From Lachnospiraceae bacterium (GTDB lineage Bacteria; Bacillota; Clostridia; Lachnospirales; Lachnospiraceae), in NCBI GenBank assembly GCA_014804355.1, contig JAAUZY010000028.1, positions 1-52,784 on the forward strand: a stretch of 52,784 nt of DNA. The letters are read 5' to 3'. The notes under the pieces are model-generated. The model ran no database searches, was not told the origin of the DNA, and was given only the letters and a program-made list of their open reading frames with translations. Shown here one piece after another: positions 1 through 9,043 of this stretch. Both the position numbers and the translations under genes were made by a program. How positions within the stretch are numbered: position 1 is the first letter of the stretch; each line of letters opens with the position of its first letter.

Positions 1-1178
1 ATAGGCTTAACTGTCTGCCCGTAATTACCACGAAGCAGATCCTTAAACTCTCCTGTTGCCATCTTATATCTCTCGCCCATCAGCACATTAAATACCGCCT
101 GCGTACCAACGATCTGAGAGGAAGGTGTAACAAGCGGAGGCTCGCCGCAATCCTTACGTACTCTCGGAATCTCTTCCAGTACCTCCTGATATTTATCCTC
201 TGCCTTCTGCTCCTTCAGCTGGCTTACCATGTTAGACAGCATACCGCCGGGAACCTGATAACGCAATGTATTGATGTTGACGCCGAGTACCTTGGTGCTC
301 ATCAGACCGGATTCGATACACTCCTCACGGTAAGGACGGAAGTAATCTGCAATCTCCGCCAGAATTTCCTGATCATATCCGGTATCGTACTCTGTGCCCT
401 TAAAGGTCTCCACCATAACCTCTGTCGCCGGCTGAGAAGTGCCCAGTGCGAAAGGAGAAATTGCACAGTCGATCACATCCACGCCTGCCTCAACAGCCTT
501 CAGATAGGTCATGCTCGCCACGCCGGAAGTATAGTGTGTATGCAGCTGGATCGGAAGCTTTGTGCTCTCCTTTAATGTCTTCACGAGCTCTGCTGCGCGG
601 TAGGGAACAAGCAGACCCGCCATATCCTTGATACAGATAGAATCTGCACCCATTTCCTCAATCTTCTTCGCCATATCCGCCCAATACTCTAATGTATAGG
701 CATCACCAAGCGTATAGGAAAGCGCGATTTGAGACTCCCCTCTGCCCTCCTGTTTTTTGATCTTGTTGGTTGCGTCTACAGCCGCCTGAAGGTTACGAAT
801 ATCATTCAGGCAGTCAAAGATTCTAATAACATCGATACCATTTGCAATGGACTTCTCAACAAACGAGTACACCACATCATCCGCATAAGGTCTGTATCCC
901 AGAATATTCTGACCTCTGAATAACATCTGTAACTTGGTATTCTTAAAGCCGTCTCTTAACTTTCTGAGTCTCTCCCACGGATCCTCCTTCAGGAAACGAA
1001 GAGACGCGTCGAAGGTAGCGCCGCCCCAGCACTCTACAGCATGGTAGCCGACTTTATCCATTTTATCTACGATTGGAAGCATTTTCTCGGTAGGCATTCT
1101 GGTCGCGATCAGAGACTGATGTGCGTCACGAAGAACGGTTTCCATGATTCCAACCGGCTTTTTAATCTGTTCTGCCAT
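1..1178 (-). CDS. oadA: Oxaloacetate decarboxylase / pyruvate carboxylase 5S-type alpha subunit (partial, C-terminus outside window)
   Basis: The reading frame runs off the left edge, so only about 392 N-terminal residues are present. They begin MAEQIKKPVGIMETVLRDAH and contain the DmpG/HMGL-like TIM-barrel signature: the metal- and substrate-binding 'LRDAHQS' and, further on, the 'LHTHYTSG' metal-ligand segment and 'KDMAGLL'. This fold transfers carboxyl between oxaloacetate/pyruvate and biotin. The start at 1178 is preceded by an AAAGGA-type site. It is the last gene seen of the decarboxylase cluster and lies 71 bp downstream of oadB. Whether a C-terminal biotin domain is fused cannot be seen; the separate biotin carrier upstream suggests it is not needed. 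The family call is secure; oxaloacetate versus pyruvate carboxylase subunit B usage is not decided by sequence alone. Confidence 0.93.
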   Translation of the reverse strand, partial: MAEQIKKPVGIMETVLRDAHQSLIATRMPTEKMLPIVDKMDKVGYHAVECWGGATFDASLRFLKEDPWERLRKLRDGFKNTKLQMLFRGQNILGYRPYADDVVYSFVEKSIANGIDVIRIFDCLNDIRNLQAAVDATNKIKKQEGRGESQIALSYTLGDAYTLEYWADMAKKIEEMGADSICIKDMAGLLVPYRAAELVKTLKESTKLPIQLHTHYTSGVASMTYLKAVEAGVDVIDCAISPFALGTSQPATEVMVETFKGTEYDTGYDQEILAEIADYFRPYREECIESGLMSTKVLGVNINTLRYQVPGGMLSNMVSQLKEQKAEDKYQEVLEEIPRVRKDCGEPPLVTPSSQIVGTQAVFNVLMGERYKMATGEFKDLLRGNYGQTVKP

Positions 1179-1249
1179 TATATTTTCATTCCTTTCTCAT
1201 TATAATTAAATTCACAGCAATTTCCAAGGTTGTGAAGCAGCTCGTGAAG

Positions 1250-2395
1250 TTAGAATACGCCGAATACTGCCATAAATGTACCGGCTGCAACCGCAGTACC
1301 GATAACGCCCGCTACGTTAGGACCCATAGCATGCATTAACAGGAAGTTGGTCGGGTCTGACTCCGCACCAACCTTCTGAGATACTCTCGCCGCCATAGGC
1401 ACGGCGGACACACCTGCGGAACCGATCAGCGGATTTACCTTGCCCTTTGTCATTACACACATCAGCTTGCCGAATAGTACACCGGCCGCCGTACCGAATG
1501 CAAACGCGATCAGACCTAATGCGACAATCTTAAGAGTATCCCAGTTAAGGAATGCCTCTGCACTCGTGGTAGCGCCTACGGATGTACCGAGGATAATAAC
1601 CACGATATACATCAGTGCATTGGAAGCCGTATCTGTCAACTGTCTTACCACGCCTGACTCTCTGAACAGGTTACCTAACATCAGCATACCTACAAGCGGC
1701 GCCGTGGTAGGAAGGATCAGAGATACTACGATCGTAACTACGATCGGGAATAGGATCTTCTCTAATTTGCTGACAGGACGAAGCTGTCCCATCTTGATTT
1801 TTCTCTCTTTCTCTGTTGTAAAGAGTTTCATGATCGGCGGCTGGATAATCGGCACAAGCGCCATATAAGAATACGCCGCCACGGCGATCGGTCCCATCAG
1901 AGTAGTCTGTCCCAGCTTACCTGCAAGGAAGATCGATGTAGGACCATCCGCACCACCGATAATGGAAATAGCTGCCGCTGCTTTATCATTGAAGCCAAGG
2001 AAAATAGCTCCGAAGTATGCTGCAAAAATACCGAACTGCGCTGCCGCACCGAGAAGAAAGCTCTTCGGATTAGCAATCAGCGGACCGAAATCCGTCATGG
2101 CACCGACACCCATGAAGATCAGGGACGGCAGAATCGCCCATTCGTCCAGCTTATAGAAATAATACAGCAGACCGCCACCGGCACCGCCTTCCCCGTATGG
2201 AGCCATGATATCCGGATAGATATTCACGAGCAGCATACCGAATGCGATCGGAACCAGCAGAAGGGGTTCAAATCCCTTGGCGATGGCCAGATATAGGAAA
2301 AAAAGTGCTACGGCAATCATGATATAGTTCCGCACATCCAGATTAAAAAACGCGGTCTGATGTATCAGATTGTTAAGCGTCTCAACTATATACAT
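1250..2395 (-). CDS. oadB: Na+-translocating decarboxylase beta subunit
   Basis: A protein of 381 aa with about ten hydrophobic membrane segments. It carries the family signature [10 protein letters not shown], in which the Asp belongs to the Na+/H+ path of OadB/GcdB/MmdB proteins. In the known enzymes this subunit decarboxylates carboxybiotin and couples that to Na+ export. I start at [10 protein letters not shown] because AGGAGG lies 7 bases upstream; the longer reading frame adds 12 unsupported residues. It sits 72 bp after the biotin-carrier gene and 71 bp before oadA, consistent with one operon. Confidence 0.95.
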   Translation of the reverse strand: MYIVETLNNLIHQTAFFNLDVRNYIMIAVALFFLYLAIAKGFEPLLLVPIAFGMLLVNIYPDIMAPYGEGGAGGGLLYYFYKLDEWAILPSLIFMGVGAMTDFGPLIANPKSFLLGAAAQFGIFAAYFGAIFLGFNDKAAAAISIIGGADGPTSIFLAGKLGQTTLMGPIAVAAYSYMALVPIIQPPIMKLFTTEKERKIKMGQLRPVSKLEKILFPIVVTIVVSLILPTTAPLVGMLMLGNLFRESGVVRQLTDTASNALMYIVVIILGTSVGATTSAEAFLNWDTLKIVALGLIAFAFGTAAGVLFGKLMCVMTKGKVNPLIGSAGVSAVPMAARVSQKVGAESDPTNFLLMHAMGPNVAGVIGTAVAAGTFMAVFGVF

Positions 2396-2467
2396 TTTAT
2401 TAACCTCCTGTAGTTTTAGTTTCAGATGCACCCAATTGCGGCTTTATCGCATTGTGTGCGCACCCTC

Positions 2468-2845
2468 TTAGTTCAATGTTGCGAGTAAAGCTCCAGCTTC
2501 CACAGCGTCACCTACTGCTACATTAATACTTGCTACAGTACCGTCCTGGGGAGCAACTACAGGGATCTCCATCTTCATGGCTTCCACGATCACGACAGCG
2601 TCACCTTTCTTCACTGCCTGTCCTACGTTTGCCTCAATCTTAAACACTTTACCTGCCGCACCGGCCTCGATCTTAACACTGCCCGCTGCGCCGCTTGCTG
2701 CCGGTGCTGCTGCGGGAGCCGGAGCTGCCTTGGGAGCTGCCTTCGGTGCTGCGGGTGCAGCCGCCACAGGTGCGCCGCTTGTAGCGCCCTCTTCCACTAC
2801 TACATCATATACGCTTCCGTTTACGGTGATTGTATAATTTTTCAT
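2468..2845 (-). CDS. Biotin carboxyl carrier subunit of the decarboxylase complex
   Basis: A protein of 125 aa. Residues 1-20 form a short beta-rich lead, residues about 22-56 are an Ala/Pro-rich flexible linker, and residues about 56-125 are a biotinyl domain. The biotin-attachment motif is EAMKMEI with Lys91 as the acceptor. In this family (GcdC/MmdC/1.3S of transcarboxylase) the swinging arm carries CO2 between the carboxyltransferase and OadB. The start has a clean AGGAGG site. The gene lies between the OadG-like lipoprotein and oadB. An acetyl-CoA carboxylase AccB is unlikely here because accC and fatty-acid genes are absent from the cluster. Confidence 0.93.
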   Translation of the reverse strand: MKNYTITVNGSVYDVVVEEGATSGAPVAAAPAAPKAAPKAAPAPAAAPAASGAAGSVKIEAGAAGKVFKIEANVGQAVKKGDAVVIVEAMKMEIPVVAPQDGTVASINVAVGDAVEAGALLATLN

Positions 2846-2866
2846 TTTAATATCCTCCTATGACTC

Positions 2867-3601
2867 TTAGGCATTCTGCCATTTACTCTTATTAGATTTT
2901 CTGATGGATCGTACTACAAATCCGTCTGTAGAACCGGAACCTTCATATGCCGCAATCGCCGCCGCAATCACTGCCACAAGCTCTGAATCGTCAGACAGCT
3001 CCTCTTTCTGCGCAATCTGCGTCACTACAGGATCAGCCTGCACACTGCCGGCTGACGCGCCCGCCTCAGGTTTCTGCTTCTTGTTTTCAAACTTGGAAAT
3101 CAGTGTAAAGCAGGAAATGATCAGACTGATCAAAATCAGTACAGCAAATACGGTTCCCATCCCGATTACCGTATTCATTGCCGCCTTGGCCATGGTCTCA
3201 CCAAGGGAATATGCCACATTGGTCGTAATACCCGCATAACCTCCCGTAGCAGCGTCAAAGATAATCTCTACCGTAGCATTATGGCTGGATCCTAACACAT
3301 TGACAGTAACAATCATCTCCTCATCGGTGACAACAGCCGTACCGCCGTTCGTTCCCTCAAAGGTTCCGATATCAGATAGCGCGTCCTGCCATCCGAGAAG
3401 TCCGGCATAGATTTCCGGCTGTGATGCATACTGTTCTATGGCACCCTGTTTAACGATCTCGTCCATCTGCTGTACTGTCGTCTCACCAAACTGCACCATA
3501 CTTTCCGTGTTGGCATCCCCTGCCCCTGCTTCTTCCTGTCCGCATGCGCACAATCCGATCATACAGGTAATCACACCTAATATTGCTAATAATTTTTTCA
3601 T
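2867..3601 (-). CDS. Lipoprotein with OadG-type gamma subunit domain
   Basis: A protein of 244 aa when started at MKKLLAILG (two further Met codons lie upstream; the site AGAAAGG fits either weakly). A lipoprotein signal peptide ends in LCAC with Cys20 as the lipidated residue. An extracellular domain of about 110 residues follows, then one transmembrane helix near 144-168. The cytoplasmic tail ends in Val-Arg-Ser-Ile-Arg and a Trp near the C-terminus, typical of OadG/GcdB-type subunits that hold the complex together. Ordinary OadG is about 80-120 aa with an N-terminal helix, so the lipidated outer domain is an addition. Its position between carboxyltransferase and biotin carrier supports the assignment. 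Confidence 0.82.
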   Translation of the reverse strand: MKKLLAILGVITCMIGLCACGQEEAGAGDANTESMVQFGETTVQQMDEIVKQGAIEQYASQPEIYAGLLGWQDALSDIGTFEGTNGGTAVVTDEEMIVTVNVLGSSHNATVEIIFDAATGGYAGITTNVAYSLGETMAKAAMNTVIGMGTVFAVLILISLIISCFTLISKFENKKQKPEAGASAGSVQADPVVTQIAQKEELSDDSELVAVIAAAIAAYEGSGSTDGFVVRSIRKSNKSKWQNA

Positions 3602-3618
3602 ATTAAGCATCATCCTTT

Positions 3619-5046
3619 CTAGACTGTACCGTGTTTTCTATCCGGACGTCCTTCACTCTTAGTAGCTAACATCTCGAAAGCACCGATCACATATTTTCTC
3701 GTGTCAACAGGCTCTACGATCTGGTCTACATATCCTCTCTTCGCCGCACTTGTCACATTGTTCTGCAGTGCAGCATATTCTTTCGCACATGCGTCGATAG
3801 CTTCGGATCCTTGTCCGTCACATATGATCTTCGCCGCAAGGTTCGCGTCCATCATTCCGATCTCGGCTTCAGGCCATGCGATCGTAATATCTGCACCGAT
3901 TGCCTTGGAATTCATTGCCACATAAGCGCTTCCATATGCTTTACCGATGATCACGTTCACCTTCGGAACCGTCGCATTGGCAAAAGCATATGTAAGTTTC
4001 CCTACAGCTTTCGCAATTCTCCGCTCGGAACACTTGGTCGCCGCAAATCCTGCAACGTTAGTCAGAGAAAGTACCGGAATATCAAAAGCATCGCAGAAAT
4101 TAATGAACTCTGCCGCTTTCTCTGCTCCTCTTACGGACAATGCCGCATCAAATTTATCAGTCACTTCACCGTCGGCATTATATACCTGCGTGCGGTTAGC
4201 AACCGCACCGATGGTCGCACCGTTTAATCTGATAAATCCTGCAACCATATCCTTCGCATAGTTCTGCTTTACTTCCACAAAAATGCCGTCATCTGCAATC
4301 TGTGACAGAGCAATGGACGTATCGCCCACACAGTTTGCGATCTCGGCACACGCCCTGTTCAGGTCATCCGTGCAGTCGCCTACCGCGATCTCCGCATTGT
4401 TGGCAGGCAGCATGGATACAAGCTGTCTGATCTGTGCCATGATGGATGCCTCATCGCCGACTGCATCCACAAGTCCTGTCTCTTCGCTCTGGAATGACGC
4501 GGAAGAGGTGTCGCATCTGGAAATCTCATTACCCTCCAACGCATTAGGCGAGTTCACGAATAATTTTGCTTTCTTCTCCTCCATAAAAGCAAAGTCCGTC
4601 ATTGCGGGAATCAGCGCAAGTCCGCCGCCGCAGTTTCCGAATACCGCCGTGATCTGGGGAATCACACCGGAAGCAAGCGCCTGCTTCATGTAGATCTCAC
4701 CAAAACCGTTTAAGGCATCTGTCGCCTCCTGCAGTCTAAGTCCGGCGGAATCGATCAGTCCGATCACAGGTGCACCTGTCTTAAGCGCCAGATCATAGAG
4801 GTTTGCAATTTTCTTAGCATGCATCTCGCCGACTGTGCCGTTTAAAACGGACGCATCCTGGCTATATACATACACAAGATTACCGTCGATCACTCCGTAG
4901 CCGGTCACTACGCCGTCCGAAGGAGTTTCCGCCTGTTTCAGATTGAAATCCGTAGCTCTCGCCGTTACAAGCGCACCGATCTCAACGAAACTGTTTTCAT
5001 CGAGCAAAGCATTGATTCTTTGACTCGCTTGAGAAGTAGTACTCAT
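3619..5046 (-). CDS. 12S-type acyl-CoA carboxyltransferase (MmdA/PccB family)
   Basis: A protein of 475 aa made of two crotonase-like halves. The N-half shows GNCGGGLALIP and the C-half shows GKAYGSAYVAMN; these glycine-rich turns form the oxyanion pockets for CoA-ester and biotin in MmdA, PccB and transcarboxylase 12S. The frame extends 38 codons upstream, but MSTTSQASQR has GGAGGG 7 bases before it and a promoter falls inside the longer version. It is the first gene of the cluster. By family it would transfer carboxyl between an acyl-CoA (methylmalonyl-, malonyl- or glutaconyl-CoA) and biotin; the substrate cannot be told by eye. Confidence 0.9.
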   Translation of the reverse strand: MSTTSQASQRINALLDENSFVEIGALVTARATDFNLKQAETPSDGVVTGYGVIDGNLVYVYSQDASVLNGTVGEMHAKKIANLYDLALKTGAPVIGLIDSAGLRLQEATDALNGFGEIYMKQALASGVIPQITAVFGNCGGGLALIPAMTDFAFMEEKKAKLFVNSPNALEGNEISRCDTSSASFQSEETGLVDAVGDEASIMAQIRQLVSMLPANNAEIAVGDCTDDLNRACAEIANCVGDTSIALSQIADDGIFVEVKQNYAKDMVAGFIRLNGATIGAVANRTQVYNADGEVTDKFDAALSVRGAEKAAEFINFCDAFDIPVLSLTNVAGFAATKCSERRIAKAVGKLTYAFANATVPKVNVIIGKAYGSAYVAMNSKAIGADITIAWPEAEIGMMDANLAAKIICDGQGSEAIDACAKEYAALQNNVTSAAKRGYVDQIVEPVDTRKYVIGAFEMLATKSEGRPDRKHGTV

Positions 5047-5118
5047 TTTTTCAGCCCTCCATTTATCATAATAATAAATAATTAGAACATTATCATTATG
5101 TGCATAGCACACGAACGT

Positions 5119-5124
5119 AGTATA
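5119..5124 (-). promoter_or_regulatory. Extended -10 promoter of the decarboxylase operon
   Basis: On the minus strand the element reads TGTTATACT (extended -10, TGnTATACT). It lies about 75 bp before the chosen start of the carboxyltransferase gene. No good -35 hexamer is visible at 17 bp. It supports starting the coding region at 5046 rather than at 5160. Confidence 0.5.
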
Positions 5125-5201
5125 ACATAGATTCGGCGGCTCGACCAGCTTATTTTCCAAAATTTTTCATCAAAACCGTCAAAAAATTGTTAAGAAAAAA
5201 A

Positions 5202-6503
5202 CTAAAGCAGAAAAACATGAAGAAGATATGTACATATTCGTCCGAAAGTGCGTTCTTGCACGGTTGCCGCAGTGACAATCGGGTAACATTTGATTAATGT
5301 ACCGTTCAGATAATAGCTGACCGTTCCGATCTGTTCTCTCTCCCCGACCGGTGCCTGCAGCACATCTGCGATCTTCGTCCTTACCTCGACTTCGTCATCT
5401 TCACAGAGCAGATAGGAAATACTGTTCTCTCCATCGTCCTCCAGCCGCACAGGCACATACATTTCACCGTATGGTTTGCCCTCCTCGTCAATGCCGTTTT
5501 GCACCCGTATATCACGAAATTCCTGAGGTTCATAGATATCCCTGTATTGATACCGCTCCATCCCGTAAGCGGTCAGCTTCTTCATATCGCTCCACTTATA
5601 TGTCCTGTTATTCGGCCATCCGCAGGCAAGCAGCGCTACCGTAAATATCCTGCCCTCACTCTCCACCGCACCTACATAGCAATAGCCCGCATTATTGGTA
5701 AATCCCGTCTTTCCCGATATCGCTTCCTTCATCATCCCCAGAAAAGCATTGTGATTATTGCAATGGAAGCTTCTCTTTCCGTCCGCATCGGTAAAATCAT
5801 ATCCCAGAGTCTGCGTGATCTGAAGAAACTGTTCTCTGGCCGGCGAATCCGTCACACAGTAAGCCATGATTCTGGCCAGATCCGCAGCGGTAGTTGAGTG
5901 AACCCTGCCACTGTCATTCACTGTCGCATCCAGTCCGTTGGGCGTGATAAAATAAGTGTCATAACAGCCGATATCTCTCGCCTTCTGATTCATCATAGAT
6001 GCAAATTCTTCCACGCTTCCTCCCACCGCTTCTGCGATCACCACTGCCGAGTCGTTATGGGATTCCAACATAAGTGAATATAACAGATCTCCCAGCCGGT
6101 ACCGTTCACCCGACTTCACATAAAGCTTGACTTTCGGCATACTCGCCGCGTAGGATGATACTTCCACGATCTGATCCGGATTACCGTACTCCAGCGCCAG
6201 AATACAGGTCATGATCTTGGTGGTACTTGCCATCGGCAGCACATCTTTTTCGTTCTTGCCATACAACACACGCCCCGAATCCGCATCCATGAGAACCGCG
6301 GCCTGGGCATAGAGCTGCAGATCATCCTTTTCCTCCCGCGCACCATCCTGCGCCCGAATCGGAATCGTCTGACAACAAAACAAGGCAATCGCCAACGCTA
6401 TGGCGATCACCCTGCCGTGAATATATCCATTCATACATCGCATTGCCGGAGTTTTAAAATATTCCCCAATGCTGCCCAGATTTCTATTGTGAAAAATACG
6501 CAT
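5202..6503 (-). CDS. D-alanyl-D-alanine carboxypeptidase (S11 family), first copy
   Basis: A protein of 433 aa. A hydrophobic signal segment spans about residues 31-48. The penicillin-binding triad is complete: STTK at Ser93-Lys96, SHN at 148-150 and KTG at 265-267. This family trims the terminal D-Ala of peptidoglycan stem peptides outside the membrane. The start at 6503 has AAGGTCAG 7 bases upstream; Met21 or Met24 would place the signal peptide closer to the N-terminus and cannot be excluded. It lies 67 bp after scpB and is probably co-transcribed. A second, divergent S11 enzyme is encoded at 9044-10228. Confidence 0.92.
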   Translation of the reverse strand: MRIFHNRNLGSIGEYFKTPAMRCMNGYIHGRVIAIALAIALFCCQTIPIRAQDGAREEKDDLQLYAQAAVLMDADSGRVLYGKNEKDVLPMASTTKIMTCILALEYGNPDQIVEVSSYAASMPKVKLYVKSGERYRLGDLLYSLMLESHNDSAVVIAEAVGGSVEEFASMMNQKARDIGCYDTYFITPNGLDATVNDSGRVHSTTAADLARIMAYCVTDSPAREQFLQITQTLGYDFTDADGKRSFHCNNHNAFLGMMKEAISGKTGFTNNAGYCYVGAVESEGRIFTVALLACGWPNNRTYKWSDMKKLTAYGMERYQYRDIYEPQEFRDIRVQNGIDEEGKPYGEMYVPVRLEDDGENSISYLLCEDDEVEVRTKIADVLQAPVGEREQIGTVSYYLNGTLIKCYPIVTAATVQERTFGRICTYLLHVFLL

Positions 6504-6570
6504 ATATATACTGACCTTTATGCTTCTTCGTTAATATATATGCGAGTACAGCTTTCATATGACATAGTTT

Positions 6571-7140
6571 CTAAATATCAAGCTGCAGCTGTACCTCCGA
6601 CTCGGCCTGCTGTTTAAATTCCTCGATCTGTACCGCATTTAACTCCGGCAGATCTTCCAGAGACTTCACCCCGAAACTTCGAAGGAACTGTTCCGTGGTG
6701 CCGAAAAGGAGCGGTCTTCCCGGTGCATCCAACCGTCCCACTTCCGTGATCAGATCATATTCCAGCAGCTTATTCACCGCATGATCGCAGCTCACGCCCC
6801 TGACCTTCTCAATTTCCAGTCTGGTAACCGGCTGCTTATATGCAATGATAGAAAGCGTTTCCAGAAGCGTGTCCGTGAGCACAAATTTTTTCGGTGCCTT
6901 AGCGATTTTGATGAGATACTCATACAGTTCTCCCTTGGTACACATCTGCACGGAACCATCCAGTGTCGTCAGGCCGATTCCCCTGTCCTGTGCACTGTAG
7001 TCCTGTGCCAGTTCCTCCAGAATCTCCTGCGTCACCGCCTTATCCTCTTCGATCACTGCTGCAAGACTGTCGATACTGACCGAATCGCCCATTGTAAAAA
7101 GAATTGCCTCCAGTACTGCTTTCGCCTTCGCTCTCTCCAT
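6571..7140 (-). CDS. scpB: Segregation and condensation protein B
   Basis: A protein of 189 aa with the two winged-helix domains typical of ScpB, including the conserved segment LETLSIIAYKQPVTRLEIE and the 'GRP-LFGTTEQFL' region near residues 142-153. ScpB binds the kleisin ScpA and regulates the SMC complex during chromosome segregation. The start has AGAGGGAAG upstream. It follows scpA by 11 bp, the usual arrangement. Confidence 0.96.
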   Translation of the reverse strand: MERAKAKAVLEAILFTMGDSVSIDSLAAVIEEDKAVTQEILEELAQDYSAQDRGIGLTTLDGSVQMCTKGELYEYLIKIAKAPKKFVLTDTLLETLSIIAYKQPVTRLEIEKVRGVSCDHAVNKLLEYDLITEVGRLDAPGRPLLFGTTEQFLRSFGVKSLEDLPELNAVQIEEFKQQAESEVQLQLDI

Positions 7141-7151
7141 CTTTCTTCCCT

Positions 7152-7937
7152 CTATTCCGCCACCGACGTAAGCTGCATCGGTGCGGTGTCTCTCACATCT
7201 TTCGTCGTAATGATAATATCTGAGAATGTGTCCTCCTGCTCTATGCCGATCCTGCCTGTCTTGATCATCTCCAGAATCACCAGAAACGTAACGATGACTT
7301 CCATCTTGCTGTTCTGCTTCTCCAGAAGTTTTCGGAAGCTGAAAGTCTTATGACTGCGCACATACGCTTCCACAAAAGTGGTCTTCAAATCCATATCGAT
7401 CTCGTCCTTCTCGATATTTCCGAAGGTGCTTCTGACCGGATCGATCTTGTCCTCCTGTCGTTTCATAATCTGCTTGAATATCTCGTGCAGCCTCTGCAGC
7501 GTCATATCACCGATCAATTCCTCATAATCCACCGGCTGTCTGTAATCGGCAACTTCCTTAGGAAGCGTGGGTTTCTTGTAGAGACTGCGCTCCGCATCCA
7601 CCATCCTGTCACGCAGTTCATATGACATATATTTGCACATCTTATATTCCAGTAACTTCTCCACCAATTCCGCTCTCGGATCTTCCTCTTCTCCCTCTTC
7701 ATTCACTTCTTTAGGCAGAAGCATCCTGCACTTGATATCGATCAGGGTAGCCGCCATAACGAGAAACTCACTCACCACATTCATGTCTTCTGTCGGCATC
7801 TGTTTAATATAATCCAGATACTGCTCTGTGATCTCAACGATCGGAATATCATAGATATCAACTTTATTCTTATCGATCAGGTGCAGAAGCAGATCTAACG
7901 GTCCTTCAAACACCTCTAATTTAACAGGGATCGCCAT
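7152..7937 (-). CDS. scpA: Segregation and condensation protein A (kleisin)
   Basis: A protein of 261 aa. The N-terminal kleisin signature VFEGPLDLLLHLIDKNKVDI and the following 'DIPIVEITEQYLDYI' are characteristic, and the C-terminal winged helix that contacts the SMC head is present at about residues 185-250. It bridges SMC heads in the bacterial condensin. The start has AAAGGA 10 bases upstream. Directly followed by scpB. Confidence 0.96.
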   Translation of the reverse strand: MAIPVKLEVFEGPLDLLLHLIDKNKVDIYDIPIVEITEQYLDYIKQMPTEDMNVVSEFLVMAATLIDIKCRMLLPKEVNEEGEEEDPRAELVEKLLEYKMCKYMSYELRDRMVDAERSLYKKPTLPKEVADYRQPVDYEELIGDMTLQRLHEIFKQIMKRQEDKIDPVRSTFGNIEKDEIDMDLKTTFVEAYVRSHKTFSFRKLLEKQNSKMEVIVTFLVILEMIKTGRIGIEQEDTFSDIIITTKDVRDTAPMQLTSVAE

Positions 7938-8009
7938 CTTGAGCCTGTCCTTTCTGTTTGCCTGTATGTCCTTTTATATGCATATATGCTTATCGATTCC
8001 GATATTCTC

Positions 8010-8873
8010 TTAGCCGTTCTTCTCAGGCACAAGATCGATCACCACAAGCTCCGCCGGATTGAAAACCCTGACAGGAATCGTATGGGTGCCCAATCCTCTG
8101 CTAAGGATCATTACTGATCTTCCGTGTTCAAACCGCCCGCCGTCATACTTGGGAAAAAGGGTCAGGTTCGGTGACAGAACTCCTCCCAGCACAGGCAGCT
8201 TCATGATACCGCCATGCACATGTCCCGACACCACCACATCGGCTCCCCATGCCGCATACTCCTCAAAATACTGCGGCGTGTGGGCGATCAGGATCTGACA
8301 CGCTTCCCTTCGCGGCTTTCCTAATATTTGGGGGAGATAGCTATCCTTCATGGGATACTTTCGGAATTTCTTATAGTAACATCCGTCGATCCGGGAACCG
8401 CACACCGCCACATTGTACTCCGGCAGATAGGTATTCTCATTGACTAACAGCGAGATTCCGCAGTCTCTCAGACCTTTTATATAATCTTCATATATTGTAC
8501 CGTACTGCTCAGGATAAAGCTGCAGACGGCACTCGTGATTTCCCAGACCGTAATATATCTTATAGCGGGAAGACAACTGCCGCATCAGTGACAGTGCCTT
8601 CCCGTATGGTGTTTCCTGTTCTGCTGTCAGCATATCTCCCGCAGTCAGAATCACATCCGGAGAGATCGCGTCTATTTCTCTGATCAGTTTTTCATGATCA
8701 TTGCCGTATGATTTGTTATGCAGGTCAGAAAGCAGAACAAGTTTGCAGGGTTTGGTGATCTTATCTGATCTGATCTCATATTGCACCGTGATAAATCTGT
8801 TGCAGTCATATGCCGATATGAGCAGGCACAGAATAATCATAAACGCCATGCAGATCAATATTCCCTCTATCAT
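8010..8873 (-). CDS. Membrane-anchored calcineurin-like metallophosphoesterase (YkuE/YaeI type)
   Basis: A protein of 287 aa from MIEGILICMAF, chosen because GGAG lies 9 bases upstream; a GTG five codons earlier is the alternative. One N-terminal transmembrane helix is followed by the metallophosphoesterase motifs: LLSDLHN, AGDML, GLGNHECR, AHTP and GHVHGG. These bind the two catalytic metal ions. Relatives act on phospholipid head groups or other phosphomonoesters/diesters at the membrane; the substrate here is not predictable. It stands alone between scpA and a second carboxypeptidase and has its own promoter-like sequence. Confidence 0.88.
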   Translation of the reverse strand: MIEGILICMAFMIILCLLISAYDCNRFITVQYEIRSDKITKPCKLVLLSDLHNKSYGNDHEKLIREIDAISPDVILTAGDMLTAEQETPYGKALSLMRQLSSRYKIYYGLGNHECRLQLYPEQYGTIYEDYIKGLRDCGISLLVNENTYLPEYNVAVCGSRIDGCYYKKFRKYPMKDSYLPQILGKPRREACQILIAHTPQYFEEYAAWGADVVVSGHVHGGIMKLPVLGGVLSPNLTLFPKYDGGRFEHGRSVMILSRGLGTHTIPVRVFNPAELVVIDLVPEKNG

Positions 8874-8954
8874 ATATGTTTTCTCCACTTCTAAGTGTCC
8901 GCCGCCCGAAACGGTACGGCACTTTCACTTCCGCCGTGCCTACACAACTTATAA

Positions 8955-8984
8955 AGTATATCATAAACCGGTCCGTTACCGCAA
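8955..8984 (-). promoter_or_regulatory. Promoter of the metallophosphoesterase gene
   Basis: Minus-strand TTGCGG (8979-8984), 18-bp spacer, TATACT (8955-8960). About 80 bp upstream of the chosen start codon. Confidence 0.45.
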
Positions 8985-9043
8985 TCTGTGAACTTGTGTT
9001 CTGCATAGTCTTCATACATAAAGGGCTAAGCCTTTGCACAACG

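Noticed and set aside
2262-2282. GGTTCAAATCC, resembling a tRNA T-loop
   Set aside because: It lies inside oadB coding sequence and no acceptor or anticodon stem surrounds it.
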